This document shows positions 8,037 through 16,659 of a DNA stretch of 50,811 nt, in pieces. The number at the start of each line of letters is the position of its first letter. The first letter of the stretch is position 1. Source of the DNA: Methanosarcinaceae archaeon. GTDB taxonomy: Archaea > Halobacteriota > Methanosarcinia > Methanosarcinales > Methanosarcinaceae. Made by a program: the position numbers and the translations under genes. The stretch spans positions 30,460-81,270 of the forward strand of contig JAMJFS010000003.1 in NCBI GenBank assembly GCA_023544565.1, written 5' to 3'. The notes under the pieces are model-generated. The model ran no database searches and was not told the DNA's origin. It saw nothing but the letters and a program-made list of their open reading frames with translations.

Positions 8037-9038
8037 TTAAATATGTGAATTCAATATGTTTGTAAATATATGAATAATAATACTAAATACGGCAATTGAT
8101 AAAACTGCCGCAGTTGCGATCAATTGTGATGCTCGCTTTATGTCCTTAGGTTTTGGTTGTTTTAAATCATCACCAAGCACATAAGTATTAGGTTTTTCAA
8201 GCCGGATCCCAAGCGCACCCGATGCCGCTGCCATGGGATAACCGGAATTTGGCGATGGTGTATTTTGTCCTTCCAATTTTGCACTTTTGATGGAATTGAC
8301 AAAAACTCTCATCCTGCCCCCATCCGCAGATATGCCTGCGAACAATGCCGCTGTTGCAATGAATAAGACTGATATGCGTGCAGGTACCCAGTTTAAGACA
8401 TCATCTAATTTTGCGGAGAAATATCCCAATTCAATGTGGGTGTCGTCCTTGTACCCGACCATTGAATCAAGTGTATTAACAGCCTTATATGCATATGCAC
8501 CCACAAGTCCTAAGGGGCCTAGCAAAACATAGTAGAATATCGGACTTAAAATTCCATCAACAAAGTTCTCTGCCATGGATTCAATAACCGCGGAGGACAT
8601 ATTTTCAGTGCTTAGTTTTGAAGGATCCCTGCTCACGTATATCGGAAGTTTTGCCCGGGCACTTTCCAGTTTGTTATTAACAATATCATCATGTATGTCC
8701 TGCGCAGGTGCGATCAGGCTTCGGATCGCAAATGTTGATTTAAGGAAATAAGCTGCGATAAGATATCCAAGAGTTTGCGGTATTGCCGGGTGCATTGAAA
8801 TAACTAAAACCAGATATCCAATCGCGGATGCAAAAACAATAGTTGCTGTTGCAAGGAATATACCGTATGCTTTCCTATGGCCGGTCGGCGCGGCTTTTTT
8901 AAGCATGCCGATCACTTTCCCGATCCAGACGACCGGATGGAGTGCTGAGGGAGGCTCACCAATAATAATATCAAATACGGCTGCAAGTAAAAGTATGGAT
9001 ACCATATCAACGGCATCAGGCATGGGAGTAATTATCAT
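8037..9038 (-). CDS. cbiB: Adenosylcobinamide-phosphate synthase CbiB
   Basis: CbiB is a membrane protein that attaches (R)-1-aminopropan-2-ol phosphate to adenosylcobyric acid. The product has the N-terminal family motif IIGEPPSALHPVVWIG, a central SAVIESMAENFVDG segment and a YKAVNTLDSMVGY segment, all hallmarks of the family. I place the start at ATG 9038 (333 residues) because it overlaps the cobD stop as ATGA and follows GGAG by eight bases. A longer GTG start at 9065 is possible but less likely. Its substrate precursor is made by CobD, encoded just upstream. Confidence 0.93.
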   Translation of the reverse strand: MIITPMPDAVDMVSILLLAAVFDIIIGEPPSALHPVVWIGKVIGMLKKAAPTGHRKAYGIFLATATIVFASAIGYLVLVISMHPAIPQTLGYLIAAYFLKSTFAIRSLIAPAQDIHDDIVNNKLESARAKLPIYVSRDPSKLSTENMSSAVIESMAENFVDGILSPIFYYVLLGPLGLVGAYAYKAVNTLDSMVGYKDDTHIELGYFSAKLDDVLNWVPARISVLFIATAALFAGISADGGRMRVFVNSIKSAKLEGQNTPSPNSGYPMAAASGALGIRLEKPNTYVLGDDLKQPKPKDIKRASQLIATAAVLSIAVFSIIIHIFTNILNSHI

Positions 9039-10534
9039 AAAAGCGGCTCCACCATAGATTCCCACGCTGTTTTTAAGTTGTCTTCAGTAGTCCCTTTGTT
9101 CATCAGGACATCCAGTACCCGTTGTGAGACCTCGGAATTATGCATTATGTGGCAATCTACACAACTCCATACCTTTCCGCCACTTGAGCGTTCTATCCAC
9201 TTACCGCCTGTGCGTCCATCCTCACATGCATAGAACGGGCAGAAACAAAAAGTACAGTCCTGATCTTTAAAGTGACATGGATAATATTCGCATGTATCCC
9301 TGCCGGAATGCATACCTTTGGCAACGGCTTCCAGGGTGTTTTTGAGTTCCTCTTCTGCATGCTGCTTCCCCCATTCGTTGAGTACTTCACCGATCATTTT
9401 CATTAATCGATCATTTTCTTCCCGCGACCGCACAGCAATCCTGACATAGTTATTGTCAAGTGAATAAAATGAACTACAATCCCTGATAAGTATGCCATGA
9501 GATGCTAAACGATGTGTGAGTTCGACCGAATCCATCAAGAAATCACTCACATCTACCAAAATATAGTTTACACCGCTTGGCAATGGTGAAAAACCACGTA
9601 TGTTTGAAAGTCGCTCTGTGAGATATTCGCTTTCTTGTTTGATCAATTCCCTTGATTCAGTTAAATATAGGCTGTTGCATCCACCATTTATACCCAGAAG
9701 TTTTGTGCCAACCATATCCGGTATGGAACCAAGGTTCCATGGAAGTCTTGCAGCATCAAGCATTTGTGCCATCTTGAAGGATGCGATCCCAAATCCGATT
9801 CTGATACCAGGTATTGCGAAAGATTTGGTGAGCGAGCGAAGCACGAACACATAATCATTCTCTGCCGCAATGTCTGCAACACTCTGCATAGGGTCAGACA
9901 GTTCGATGAACGCTTCATCAACAAATAGCAGAGTCTTGTTCTTTTCACATCGTTGTACAATATCCAGCATTTCCTTGCGTGACATCAATATCCCTGTGGG
10001 ATTGTTTGGATTGCATACAAAAAGAATTCTGGCTTTTTCAAGCAGGTCATCTGTGATATTGGTTATTTCATCCTGTTTGACATATATGACATTTGCCCCG
10101 AATATCCTGCATTGTTGTTCATATTCCGAAAACGTTGGCTGTGGGATCAACACAATGTCATCTTTTTCAATGACACATTCAGCAACAAGGCGGATAACTT
10201 CAGATGAACCATTGCCTGGAATAATGTTATCCGGCTGAACACCCATTCCCACAAAACCTGCTGCAGAATTTCTAAAATCGATGTAACGGTTGTCAGGATA
10301 CTGATCGATCTGAGCAATCGCTTTTTGCAGAATTTCATGTAGATCTAAATAAGGGTTGCCTGCGGGATATTCAAAAGGACTTCCAATTGGATTGAGGCTC
10401 GCGCTAAGATCAAGCATATCCTGTTCCAAAATACCATGCTTTTGTGCAGTCTTTTTGACCAGCCCGCCATGTGTGCACGATATGATGTTTTGGATCTCTC
10501 TTTTTAATGGTAATGTGGTGTCCTGCTCTGACAT
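9035..10534 (-). CDS. cobD: L-threonine-phosphate decarboxylase CobD with a Cys-rich C-terminal domain
   Basis: The first ~385 residues are a PLP-dependent fold-type I aminotransferase-like decarboxylase: NPNNPTG, a SLTKSFAIPGIRIGF segment carrying the PLP lysine, and C-terminal VRIAVRSREEN. They make aminopropanol phosphate for CbiB. The last ~100 residues form a cysteine-rich domain (CEYYPCHF, CTFCFCPFYACE, CVDCH). From memory, Methanosarcina mazei CobD has such a domain, binds metal centres and also carries L-threonine kinase activity. The same bifunctionality is likely here because no separate pduX-like kinase is visible. AGGAG precedes the ATG at 10534. Confidence 0.93.
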   Translation of the reverse strand: MSEQDTTLPLKREIQNIISCTHGGLVKKTAQKHGILEQDMLDLSASLNPIGSPFEYPAGNPYLDLHEILQKAIAQIDQYPDNRYIDFRNSAAGFVGMGVQPDNIIPGNGSSEVIRLVAECVIEKDDIVLIPQPTFSEYEQQCRIFGANVIYVKQDEITNITDDLLEKARILFVCNPNNPTGILMSRKEMLDIVQRCEKNKTLLFVDEAFIELSDPMQSVADIAAENDYVFVLRSLTKSFAIPGIRIGFGIASFKMAQMLDAARLPWNLGSIPDMVGTKLLGINGGCNSLYLTESRELIKQESEYLTERLSNIRGFSPLPSGVNYILVDVSDFLMDSVELTHRLASHGILIRDCSSFYSLDNNYVRIAVRSREENDRLMKMIGEVLNEWGKQHAEEELKNTLEAVAKGMHSGRDTCEYYPCHFKDQDCTFCFCPFYACEDGRTGGKWIERSSGGKVWSCVDCHIMHNSEVSQRVLDVLMNKGTTEDNLKTAWESMVEPLL

Positions 10535-10547
10535 TCAATTACTCCTT

Positions 10548-11369
10548 TCAATCCCCTTCACCTGTAATCGCAACAAGTTCATTCACACAAGCAATCGCAA
10601 TCGGTGAGCCACCTCGCGTACCAATGCAGGTGATTGATGGCACATCCATCTTCATTAGCACTTCTTTTGACTCGGCTGCATTCACAAACCCGACAGGTGT
10701 TCCAACGACGAGCGCAGGGCGAACCCCGTGTTCGATAAGTCTGCACAACGTAAGTAAAGCCGATGGCGCATTTCCGATAGCGATTATCGCACCATCGAGT
10801 TTGTCCCTGCATGCAAGGAAACCTGCAGAGGTACGGGTAATTCCATACTCGTGCGCGATCTTAGCACCTACGTCTTCATCGAGCACACAAATAACATCGC
10901 AATTGTGCATCTTTTTGGTTATGCCGACTTTGACCATGTTAATATCAACAAATATAGGCGTACCGTTCTTGATCGCTTCTACTCCAGCAGCAATAGCATT
11001 GTTATTAAAAGTCATTAGATCAGCCACAGAAGGATCACCTGTTGCTATCATACAACGTTGGCGTACACGGTCCTCAGGCGTATTATCACCAACGATCTCG
11101 CGTGCGATATTTCGGCTTGTCATGGATATCGCTTTTGCTTCCTGTGTATGAGCACCAAGATCCCTGCAGGCATTTACAAGTCCAGGTTCAATCTCTGTTG
11201 TGAATTGTACAAGGTTACCGAGTTCTTCAAGTGATCTTTTTTCGGCTTTTGCAGAGTTTGCTGAGTTTGCAGAGTTTGCAGAGTTTGCTGAGTTTGCAGA
11301 GTTTGCTGAGTTTGCAGAGTTTGCTGAGTTTGCTGAGTTTGCAGAGTTTGCAGAGTTTTCAATAGTCAT
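10548..11369 (-). CDS. cbiC: Cobalt-precorrin-8 methylmutase CbiC with an N-terminal SAN repeat
   Basis: CbiC moves a methyl group from C11 to C12 to give cobyrinic acid. Residues from about 48 onward form the normal domain (a CMIATGDPSVADLM segment and VGTPVGFVNAAESKE near the C-terminus). The first ~45 residues are unusual: a run of the tripeptide Ser-Ala-Asn repeated about eleven times, encoded by a 9-bp tandem repeat, then a Lys/Glu-rich linker. Copy-number change would keep the frame, so only tail length would vary. The gene overlaps the cbiH stop by 11 bases. A start downstream of the repeat is not obvious. Confidence 0.92.
   Translation of the reverse strand: MTIENSANSANSANSANSANSANSANSANSANSANSANSAKAEKRSLEELGNLVQFTTEIEPGLVNACRDLGAHTQEAKAISMTSRNIAREIVGDNTPEDRVRQRCMIATGDPSVADLMTFNNNAIAAGVEAIKNGTPIFVDINMVKVGITKKMHNCDVICVLDEDVGAKIAHEYGITRTSAGFLACRDKLDGAIIAIGNAPSALLTLCRLIEHGVRPALVVGTPVGFVNAAESKEVLMKMDVPSITCIGTRGGSPIAIACVNELVAITGEGD
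11254..11358 (-). repeat. 9-bp coding tandem repeat in cbiC
   Basis: Twelve copies of GAGTTTGCA/GAGTTTGCT (forward strand), reading Asn-Ser-Ala on the coding strand, with only synonymous A/T variation at one base. It lies in the N-terminal extension of cbiC. Confidence 0.95.
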
Positions 11370-12129
11370 ATTTACGATGATACCCCCTTGGAGTGATTAT
11401 CAGTTTTTTACCATTGTTTTCCCATATACGGGATTCGCTGTTTCCGATAAGGATCGTCGTTCTCATATCCACCCAGTCTTCATGATCAAGAACTTCACCA
11501 AGGGTTGTGACAATCGCTTCTTCGTCGCTTTCCCGAAGTGCATTCTTGACAAGTCCGACAGTAACGGAATCCGCTTTATGCCGTTTGATTATCTCGATGG
11601 CGCATGCGAAGTTGGAATTGCGCTGGCGGCTTTTAGGGTTATAAAGTGAGATGATAAAATCGGCATTTGATGCCGCATCAAGACGTTTTTCGATAACGTC
11701 CCATGGAGTCAGCAGGTCACTCAGGCTGATGACCGCGAAATCATTAACGATCGGAGCGCCCAGAACGCTTGCTGATGCTGTTATGGCTGTCACACCCGGC
11801 AATACCTCTATGTCAATGTCAGACCCGGAATTCTCCGCGACCTCTAAAACCAGTCCTGCCATGCCATAGATGTTTGCATCCCCGCCGCTGATAATAGATA
11901 CGACGAAGGTTTTTGCAAGTTCGACAGCCTTTTGTGCGCGGTCAACTTCTTTTCCCATTGAACTGCGGATGATATTTTGTCCATCGATCAGGCTCTCGAT
12001 CTGATCAAGATATGTCCCATTGCCGATCACGTGATCCGATGCAGCAAGGACATCACGCGCGCGGATAGTCATGTGTTCGACCGATCCAGGCCCTATTCCG
12101 ATGATGTAAAGTTTTCCATTTTGTGTCAT
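11359..12129 (-). CDS. cbiH: Cobalt-factor III / precorrin-3B C17-methyltransferase CbiH
   Basis: CbiH methylates C17 and drives ring contraction in the anaerobic pathway. The 256-residue product carries YIIGIGPGS at the N-terminus, the SGGDANIYGMAG segment, LPGVTAITA, and SLYNPKSRQR, a CobJ/CbiH hallmark. The ATG at 12129 is ten bases after the cbiG-C stop; an upstream start at 12171 would overlap cbiG-C by 32 bases and add 14 non-conserved residues. It belongs to the reverse-strand cobalamin operon, between cbiG-C and cbiC. Confidence 0.93.
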   Translation of the reverse strand: MTQNGKLYIIGIGPGSVEHMTIRARDVLAASDHVIGNGTYLDQIESLIDGQNIIRSSMGKEVDRAQKAVELAKTFVVSIISGGDANIYGMAGLVLEVAENSGSDIDIEVLPGVTAITASASVLGAPIVNDFAVISLSDLLTPWDVIEKRLDAASNADFIISLYNPKSRQRNSNFACAIEIIKRHKADSVTVGLVKNALRESDEEAIVTTLGEVLDHEDWVDMRTTILIGNSESRIWENNGKKLIITPRGYHRKYDY

Positions 12130-12139
12130 TGTACCCGTC

Positions 12140-12493
12140 TCATTTTGCGATCGCAATTGTGATCCTTCCATATACTTTCTTCTTTAATATCAGTTCTTTG
12201 TTATTTGAAAGTGCCAGTGCAGCCGGTTCTGCCACACCTGTTAAGCCAAAACGTTTTGCCTGCGATGGAGAAGGCGTATCAAATTTGTTTAGTACATCAT
12301 GTGGCAAGAATTTAATTTCAATGTCTAGCAACTGTGCGGCTTCGAGCAATCCGGCTTCGTTCTCTTTCATTTTAGCAGATGCAAGCATGCTCACACTGCT
12401 AAGTTCAGCATTGATCTGACGCAATGCCTTATTAACTGCGTAAATTACTTCCTTTGATGTCACGCCGCGGCGTGTTCCTATTCCGATTATCAT
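12140..12493 (-). CDS. cbiG: Cobalt-precorrin-5A hydrolase CbiG, C-terminal domain as a separate protein
   Basis: About 117 residues matching the CbiG C-terminal domain: GIGTRRGVTSKE at the start, the SVSMLASAKMKENEAGL segment, and GLTGVAEPAAL near the end. CbiG opens the delta-lactone of cobalt-precorrin-5A, releasing acetaldehyde. The ATG at 12493 (or GTG at 12499) lies at the stop of the N-terminal part, so the two halves are translationally coupled. In many organisms CbiG is one chain; here it is split into two clean ORFs without decay, probably a working two-subunit enzyme. Confidence 0.88.
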   Translation of the reverse strand: MIIGIGTRRGVTSKEVIYAVNKALRQINAELSSVSMLASAKMKENEAGLLEAAQLLDIEIKFLPHDVLNKFDTPSPSQAKRFGLTGVAEPAALALSNNKELILKKKVYGRITIAIAK

Positions 12494-12495
12494 GA

Positions 12496-13029
12496 TCACT
12501 CACTCTTATTTTTCTTAAGCACAGACACATCATCCCCGACAACAACTACTTTCGGCCCTCGTATCTCAAGCACTTCAACATCTTGCTCAAGCAGGGCGCA
12601 GTTTACGCTTATTGTGGATTCCTTATTCACGATATCGCACCCAAGGGCATCCGCGATCCCCTCGACTGAGGGTCGGCCATGTACTTCGGTTGCGGTTGTA
12701 ATAATCGGCACAGCGCCAAGTCCGGACAATTTGCGTGCAAGTTCGTTTGCACCATGATGACCGCCTATTAGCGGGATTGAAAAGGTCAGGTTCGAGTCAA
12801 CTACAACAACCGCAGGGTCAGTCCATTTATCAACAAGCAGAGGCGCGATCTCACGTACAACTATGCCGGTAGCAAACAATGCCACAATTGCATCATAATC
12901 CCCGAATGCCTGCTTAAAGACATTTTTGTCATAAAGCAGTATGTCTGCGCCCAGATACTCTGCAATGCTAACAGCAGCATCGCGGTTCCGCTCGAATGTT
13001 ATTACAGCGGTTCTTGTGCTACTCCGTAT
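12496..13029 (-). CDS. cbiG: CbiG N-terminal/middle domain, apparently AUA-initiated
   Basis: The protein shows [13 protein letters not shown] near the start, [16 protein letters not shown] and [17 protein letters not shown], which are CbiG N-terminal features, followed by a middle domain ending at KKNKSE. The first ordinary start codon in frame (GTG 12885) lies inside the conserved core and would delete about 48 residues of the fold. Upstream, the frame is open into the end of cbiF, where AGGAGGT (about 13037-13043) is followed after seven bases by ATA at 13029. That gives 177 residues. I infer AUA initiation; no ATG, GTG or TTG in frame fits. Confidence 0.85.
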   Translation of the reverse strand: MRSSTRTAVITFERNRDAAVSIAEYLGADILLYDKNVFKQAFGDYDAIVALFATGIVVREIAPLLVDKWTDPAVVVVDSNLTFSIPLIGGHHGANELARKLSGLGAVPIITTATEVHGRPSVEGIADALGCDIVNKESTISVNCALLEQDVEVLEIRGPKVVVVGDDVSVLKKNKSE

Positions 13030-13736
13030 AGGTGTGACCTCCTGTAATTTACGGGGTCTACCACCCCGCCGATGATGATCATTGCCGAGCGCTTTATACC
13101 GGCATCCTTTACTTTTTGTGCAATATCGGAAACCGTGCCGTAGATGACCTCTTCATCATCCCATGATGCATGGAAAACAACTGCAACAGGTGTATCCTGT
13201 GGATACTCCACCTTATTCATTATCTCTTCGATCTTCTGTGTTCCAAGGAACACAGCCATCGTAGCATTGTGACGTGAGAGTTCTGTTATGCTATCTTTTT
13301 CAAGTGTCTTGCCTGCCGGACGCGTGATAATGAGAGTGTCAGAGACACCGTTCAAGGTCAACTGGGTATTGAGTGCAGCAGCAGACGCAAACACGGATGA
13401 AACACCAGGGACTCGTTCAACTCCGATCCCGTATTTATTCAGTTCATTCATCTGTTCCACAACTGAGCCATACAGCGATGGGTCGCCACTGTGCAAACGT
13501 ACAACTTTCTTGCCTGCTTTTATATGATCAGCCATTGTTTTAGTGATCTCTTCAAGTGTAAGTCCATAACTGTCGATCTTCTCACCGTTCGAATAATCCA
13601 GCACCTTTGGGTTTACAAGAGAGCCTGCATAGACCACAAGGTCTGCACTCTCCAGAAGTTCACGTCCCAGAATAGTTATCAATTTAGGATTTCCCGGACC
13701 TGCGCCAACGAAATAAACATTCTTTTTTTCGCTCAT
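13002..13736 (-). CDS. cbiF: Cobalt-precorrin-4 C11-methyltransferase CbiF
   Basis: CbiF methylates C11 of the corrin precursor with SAM. The 244-residue protein has [12 protein letters not shown] at the N-terminus, [13 protein letters not shown] (about 85-97), [19 protein letters not shown] and TRPAGKTLE, all CbiF/CobM hallmarks. I place the start at ATG 13736 because AAGGAG lies seven bases upstream; an earlier in-frame ATG at 13769 lacks this. The 3' end contains the putative ribosome binding site and start of cbiG-N, so the genes overlap by 28 bases. Confidence 0.95.
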   Translation of the reverse strand: MSEKKNVYFVGAGPGNPKLITILGRELLESADLVVYAGSLVNPKVLDYSNGEKIDSYGLTLEEITKTMADHIKAGKKVVRLHSGDPSLYGSVVEQMNELNKYGIGVERVPGVSSVFASAAALNTQLTLNGVSDTLIITRPAGKTLEKDSITELSRHNATMAVFLGTQKIEEIMNKVEYPQDTPVAVVFHASWDDEEVIYGTVSDIAQKVKDAGIKRSAMIIIGGVVDPVNYRRSHLYGVAQEPL

Positions 13737-13740
13737 CTGT

Positions 13741-14364
13741 TTACTCCTTTTTATCCTGTTTTTTGGCATATATAATACTGAAGTAGTTCCCTTTTGCAGG
13801 AATATCCTCTCTCGTTTTGATTATTCTCTCCTCGCCTGAAAAAAGTTTTTCTGCAAAGATGAATTCGTCATATCCGTCCGTTGCAAGTGATTCGACGATC
13901 TCAAGAGGACGCCGTGCTTTTAGGACGATCTTTGATCTGATGTCTGTTCCATCACTTACTTCGAACGATGTATCAATGGAAACATTCGCTCTTGCTGCAA
14001 ATGATGTTATTGAACTGATGCCAGGAATCGTTGTGATGTCAATATCAGGATGATGTTCGTATATTACGCGGCTAAGATGTGTGAAAGTTGAAAAAAAGTT
14101 GGGGTCTCCTATCAATCCAAAGCCTACTGTGCCATCTCTTGCATGTTCAGCCACAATGTCAGCATTTTTTTTCCAGACATCATTGAGCACATCGCTGTCC
14201 TTTGTCATCGGAAAATCCAGTATTTCACAATCCGTGTACGGTGTCACAAGATCTGCTGCGAGGCGGCCTGGAACGTATACTATATCACTGCTCTTTAATG
14301 CTTCAACTGCTTTGAGTGTCAAAAGTTGCGGGTCGCCGGGTCCCAGTCCTATTCCAATAAGCAT
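13741..14364 (-). CDS. cbiL: Cobalt-factor II C20-methyltransferase CbiL
   Basis: CbiL methylates C20 of the sirohydrochlorin-derived cobalt-factor II, an early step. The 207-residue tetrapyrrole methylase has [16 protein letters not shown] at the start, [11 protein letters not shown] (about residues 83-93), [14 protein letters not shown] and a C-terminal [12 protein letters not shown]. It sits between cbiT and cbiF, and its stop is within the cbiF ribosome binding region. Length and motifs fit the archaeal family. Confidence 0.94.
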   Translation of the reverse strand: MLIGIGLGPGDPQLLTLKAVEALKSSDIVYVPGRLAADLVTPYTDCEILDFPMTKDSDVLNDVWKKNADIVAEHARDGTVGFGLIGDPNFFSTFTHLSRVIYEHHPDIDITTIPGISSITSFAARANVSIDTSFEVSDGTDIRSKIVLKARRPLEIVESLATDGYDEFIFAEKLFSGEERIIKTREDIPAKGNYFSIIYAKKQDKKE

Positions 14365-14393
14365 TTATTAATCTCCATTGATTCAAAATTTAA

Positions 14394-14945
14394 TTATTCA
14401 TTTTTTCCGACAATGATATACACCGGATTTTCTGGCTTGAACATTGTTTCTCCTGCTATGGGTGCACCTCGCGAGACTGCGACATGTAACACCTCATCGA
14501 ATATCCCAAGTTCCTTCATCGCATCAATAGTACGGACAACAGTCTCTATCCTCACGGCATTTACAACGATTCTGCGCACCTTTTTTTCGCAGAGGATCTC
14601 AAGCACGCGGCGGATATTCTTTGTCCCGCCTATGAATGCATAGTCAATAGTTCCAATATCTGTTTTTTCATTTAATATATGCGACGCTTCGCCATGTAAA
14701 AGTGTGACATCTGCAAGTCTGTGATTTTTAAAGTTCTGCGTTGCGACATCTATCGCTTCTGCACGTGCATCATACGCATAAATACGAAGGTTATGTGCAA
14801 GTTTTGATGCTTCGATCGATACGGCACCTGTACCGCAGCCAATGTCAATGAATGTGCTGCCATCTTTCAGATTAAGTTTCGACAGGGAAACTGCGATTAT
14901 TTCCGGTTTTGTTGGACCGCCGCTTACATGTAATACATCTATCAT
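14394..14945 (-). CDS. cbiT: Cobalt-precorrin-6B C15-methyltransferase (decarboxylating) CbiT
   Basis: CbiT methylates C15 and decarboxylates the C12 acetate side chain. The 183-residue class I SAM methyltransferase has GGPTKPEI near the start, the SAM-binding FIDIGCGTGAVSIE (about residues 34-47), and AFIGGTKN (about 105-112). It is the first gene of the twelve-gene reverse-strand operon and is divergent from cobQ, sharing an 81-base spacer that holds the 16-nt motif also found upstream of cbiM. Confidence 0.95.
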   Translation of the reverse strand: MIDVLHVSGGPTKPEIIAVSLSKLNLKDGSTFIDIGCGTGAVSIEASKLAHNLRIYAYDARAEAIDVATQNFKNHRLADVTLLHGEASHILNEKTDIGTIDYAFIGGTKNIRRVLEILCEKKVRRIVVNAVRIETVVRTIDAMKELGIFDEVLHVAVSRGAPIAGETMFKPENPVYIIVGKNE

Positions 14946-15026
14946 ATTTTACCTAACTAAAGTAAACTAGAGTTAACTACATATAGATTGTCCTTCATAA
15001 AGGTTATCCCTCAAAGGTTATAATAT
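14946..15026. promoter_or_regulatory. Divergent cbiT/cobQ control region with the shared motif
   Basis: The spacer contains CTAACTAAAGTAAACT (14953-14968), the exact reverse complement of the cbiM leader motif, so it has the same orientation relative to cbiT as to cbiM. An overlapping imperfect palindrome (taaactagagttaac) extends it. TATA-like sequences are present on both strands (about 14977-14986 and 15013-15022). It could serve both divergent genes. Confidence 0.55.
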
Positions 15027-16532
15027 ATGAAATCAAAGAAAACTGCGAAACATTTGTTAATTTTAGGTACTGCTTCACATGTTGGAAAGAGTGCAGTTGT
15101 TACTGCGATCTGCAACATATTATCAAAAGACTATAAAGTAGCACCGTTCAAGGCACAGAACATGAGTTTGAACTCATGGATAACAAAAGACGGCAAGGAA
15201 ATCGGCATTGCTCAGGCAATACAGGCAAAAGCCGCAGGCATTGAGCCGACAGTCGATATGAACCCTGTTCTTCTTAAACCAAAAAGCGACCGCATGTCCC
15301 AGGTAATCATTCTGGGTGAACCGTATGCCGACAAAACAGCAGGCGATTATTATGAATCCATTGAAATGATGCATGACATTCTTCGAGGTTCACTGGAACG
15401 GCTTGGCAAGGAGTATGATATAATAGTGATGGAAGGTGCCGGCGGCGCGGCAGAGATCAATCTGTATGAGCGCGATATCGTGAATATCGGTACTGCAAGG
15501 CTTACCGATGCACCGATCATTTTGGTAGGAGATATCGAGCGCGGCGGCGTGTTCGCAAGTCTATATGGTACGATCGAACTCCTGCCTGCTGATGTACGCG
15601 CCAATGTGCGCGGTTTTATTATCAACAAATTCAGGGGCGATCCCGCGATACTTGAATCCGGTTTGAGGGAAATTGAAGAGCTTACCGGAATTCCAGTTCT
15701 GGGGGTATTACCGTATTTTGACATCAAGGTCCCATCCGAAGATTCATTATCGATTGGAGATAAGTCTAAGTCTAAGTCTAAGTTCAACTCTAAATCTGAT
15801 ATTAGCGAAGGCAGTGATGATGTCGAGATCGCAGTAATTCGTTTTCCAAGAATCTCAAATTTCACGGACTTCGAGCCGCTTGAAAATATGGCACGAGTTC
15901 GATATGTGGAACTCGGGGGTGAACTTGGAAAGCCGGACGCGATCATACTGCCAGGTACAAAAAATACGATCAGCGATCTTAGCGATCTAAAAAAAAGCGG
16001 TATGGATGCCAGTATTAAAGAACTTTATGGCAAAGTCCCGATAATTGGAATATGCGGAGGCTACCAGATGCTCGGCAAGAGTATCATTGATTCTGGAATT
16101 GAGGGTGGAAGAGTTGCACAATTCGAGGGTCTTGGGCTACTGGATGTTACGACTACATTTGATGCGTATGAGAAGAAAACAATTCAGGTGACTAAAACTG
16201 TGACCGGCAGTGGTACGATCTTTGAATCTATTAAAGGTGAGACAATATCTGGTTATGAAATTCACATGGGTTCGACTAAATCCTCCGCGCCGGTTTTTGG
16301 AGATGATGGGAGTATAGATGAGTCCGGACTTGTGATTGGAACATACCTGCACGGATTGTTCGAGAATGAAAATGTTCGGCATGCGTTGTTGTCACAAATA
16401 CACAAGAGGAAGGGAATTGAGTATGTACCACAGACGACCGCTTCTGAATCTGATGCATATGAGGAACTTGCCGGTGTTGTTCGAAAGCATATAGATATGA
16501 AACGGATTTGTGAAATTATGGGAATTGATTGA
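15027..16532 (+). CDS. cobQ: Adenosylcobyric acid synthase CobQ (CbiP)
   Basis: CobQ amidates the b, d, e and g carboxylates of adenosylcobyrinic diamide using glutamine and ATP. The 501-residue protein has an N-terminal ATPase (GTASHVGKSAVV, about 14-25; AQNMSLNSW; MEGAGGAAEIN) and a C-terminal class I-type glutamine amidotransferase domain with the nucleophile region IGICGGYQMLG and GTYLHGLFEN. Between the domains lies a Lys-Ser repeat linker (about residues 246-256) from a 6-bp tandem repeat. No separate cbiA is in the window. Confidence 0.95.
   Translation: MKSKKTAKHLLILGTASHVGKSAVVTAICNILSKDYKVAPFKAQNMSLNSWITKDGKEIGIAQAIQAKAAGIEPTVDMNPVLLKPKSDRMSQVIILGEPYADKTAGDYYESIEMMHDILRGSLERLGKEYDIIVMEGAGGAAEINLYERDIVNIGTARLTDAPIILVGDIERGGVFASLYGTIELLPADVRANVRGFIINKFRGDPAILESGLREIEELTGIPVLGVLPYFDIKVPSEDSLSIGDKSKSKSKFNSKSDISEGSDDVEIAVIRFPRISNFTDFEPLENMARVRYVELGGELGKPDAIILPGTKNTISDLSDLKKSGMDASIKELYGKVPIIGICGGYQMLGKSIIDSGIEGGRVAQFEGLGLLDVTTTFDAYEKKTIQVTKTVTGSGTIFESIKGETISGYEIHMGSTKSSAPVFGDDGSIDESGLVIGTYLHGLFENENVRHALLSQIHKRKGIEYVPQTTASESDAYEELAGVVRKHIDMKRICEIMGID
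15762..15785 (+). repeat. AAGTCT tandem repeat in the cobQ interdomain linker
   Basis: Three perfect AAGTCT units plus degenerate ones encode Lys-Ser repeats in the linker between the ATPase and amidotransferase domains of CobQ. Copy-number changes would stay in frame. Confidence 0.8.
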
Positions 16533-16548
16533 TTACACATTTATCAAA

Positions 16549-16616
16549 ACGAAATGATCTTCGCTAACGCTCAGATTTACTTGAACTATATATTTATAAA
16601 ATATATACTATAAACA
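16549..16616 (-). repeat. Dispersed palindromic repeat, copy D
   Basis: Between cobQ and cobT, the reverse strand reads tatagtatatattttataaatatatagttcaa followed by a tail (atctgagcgttagcgaagat), matching the dispersed family. The palindromic core is tatatatttataaaatatata-like. Confidence 0.6.
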
Positions 16617-16659
16617 AATAAACAAATAAATGAATATATATGATCAAAAAAGGTGACAA

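Noticed and set aside
11174-11369. CRISPR-like appearance of the regularly repeated segment in cbiC
   Set aside because: The units are 9 bp with no spacers and lie inside a coding frame; it is a coding tandem repeat.
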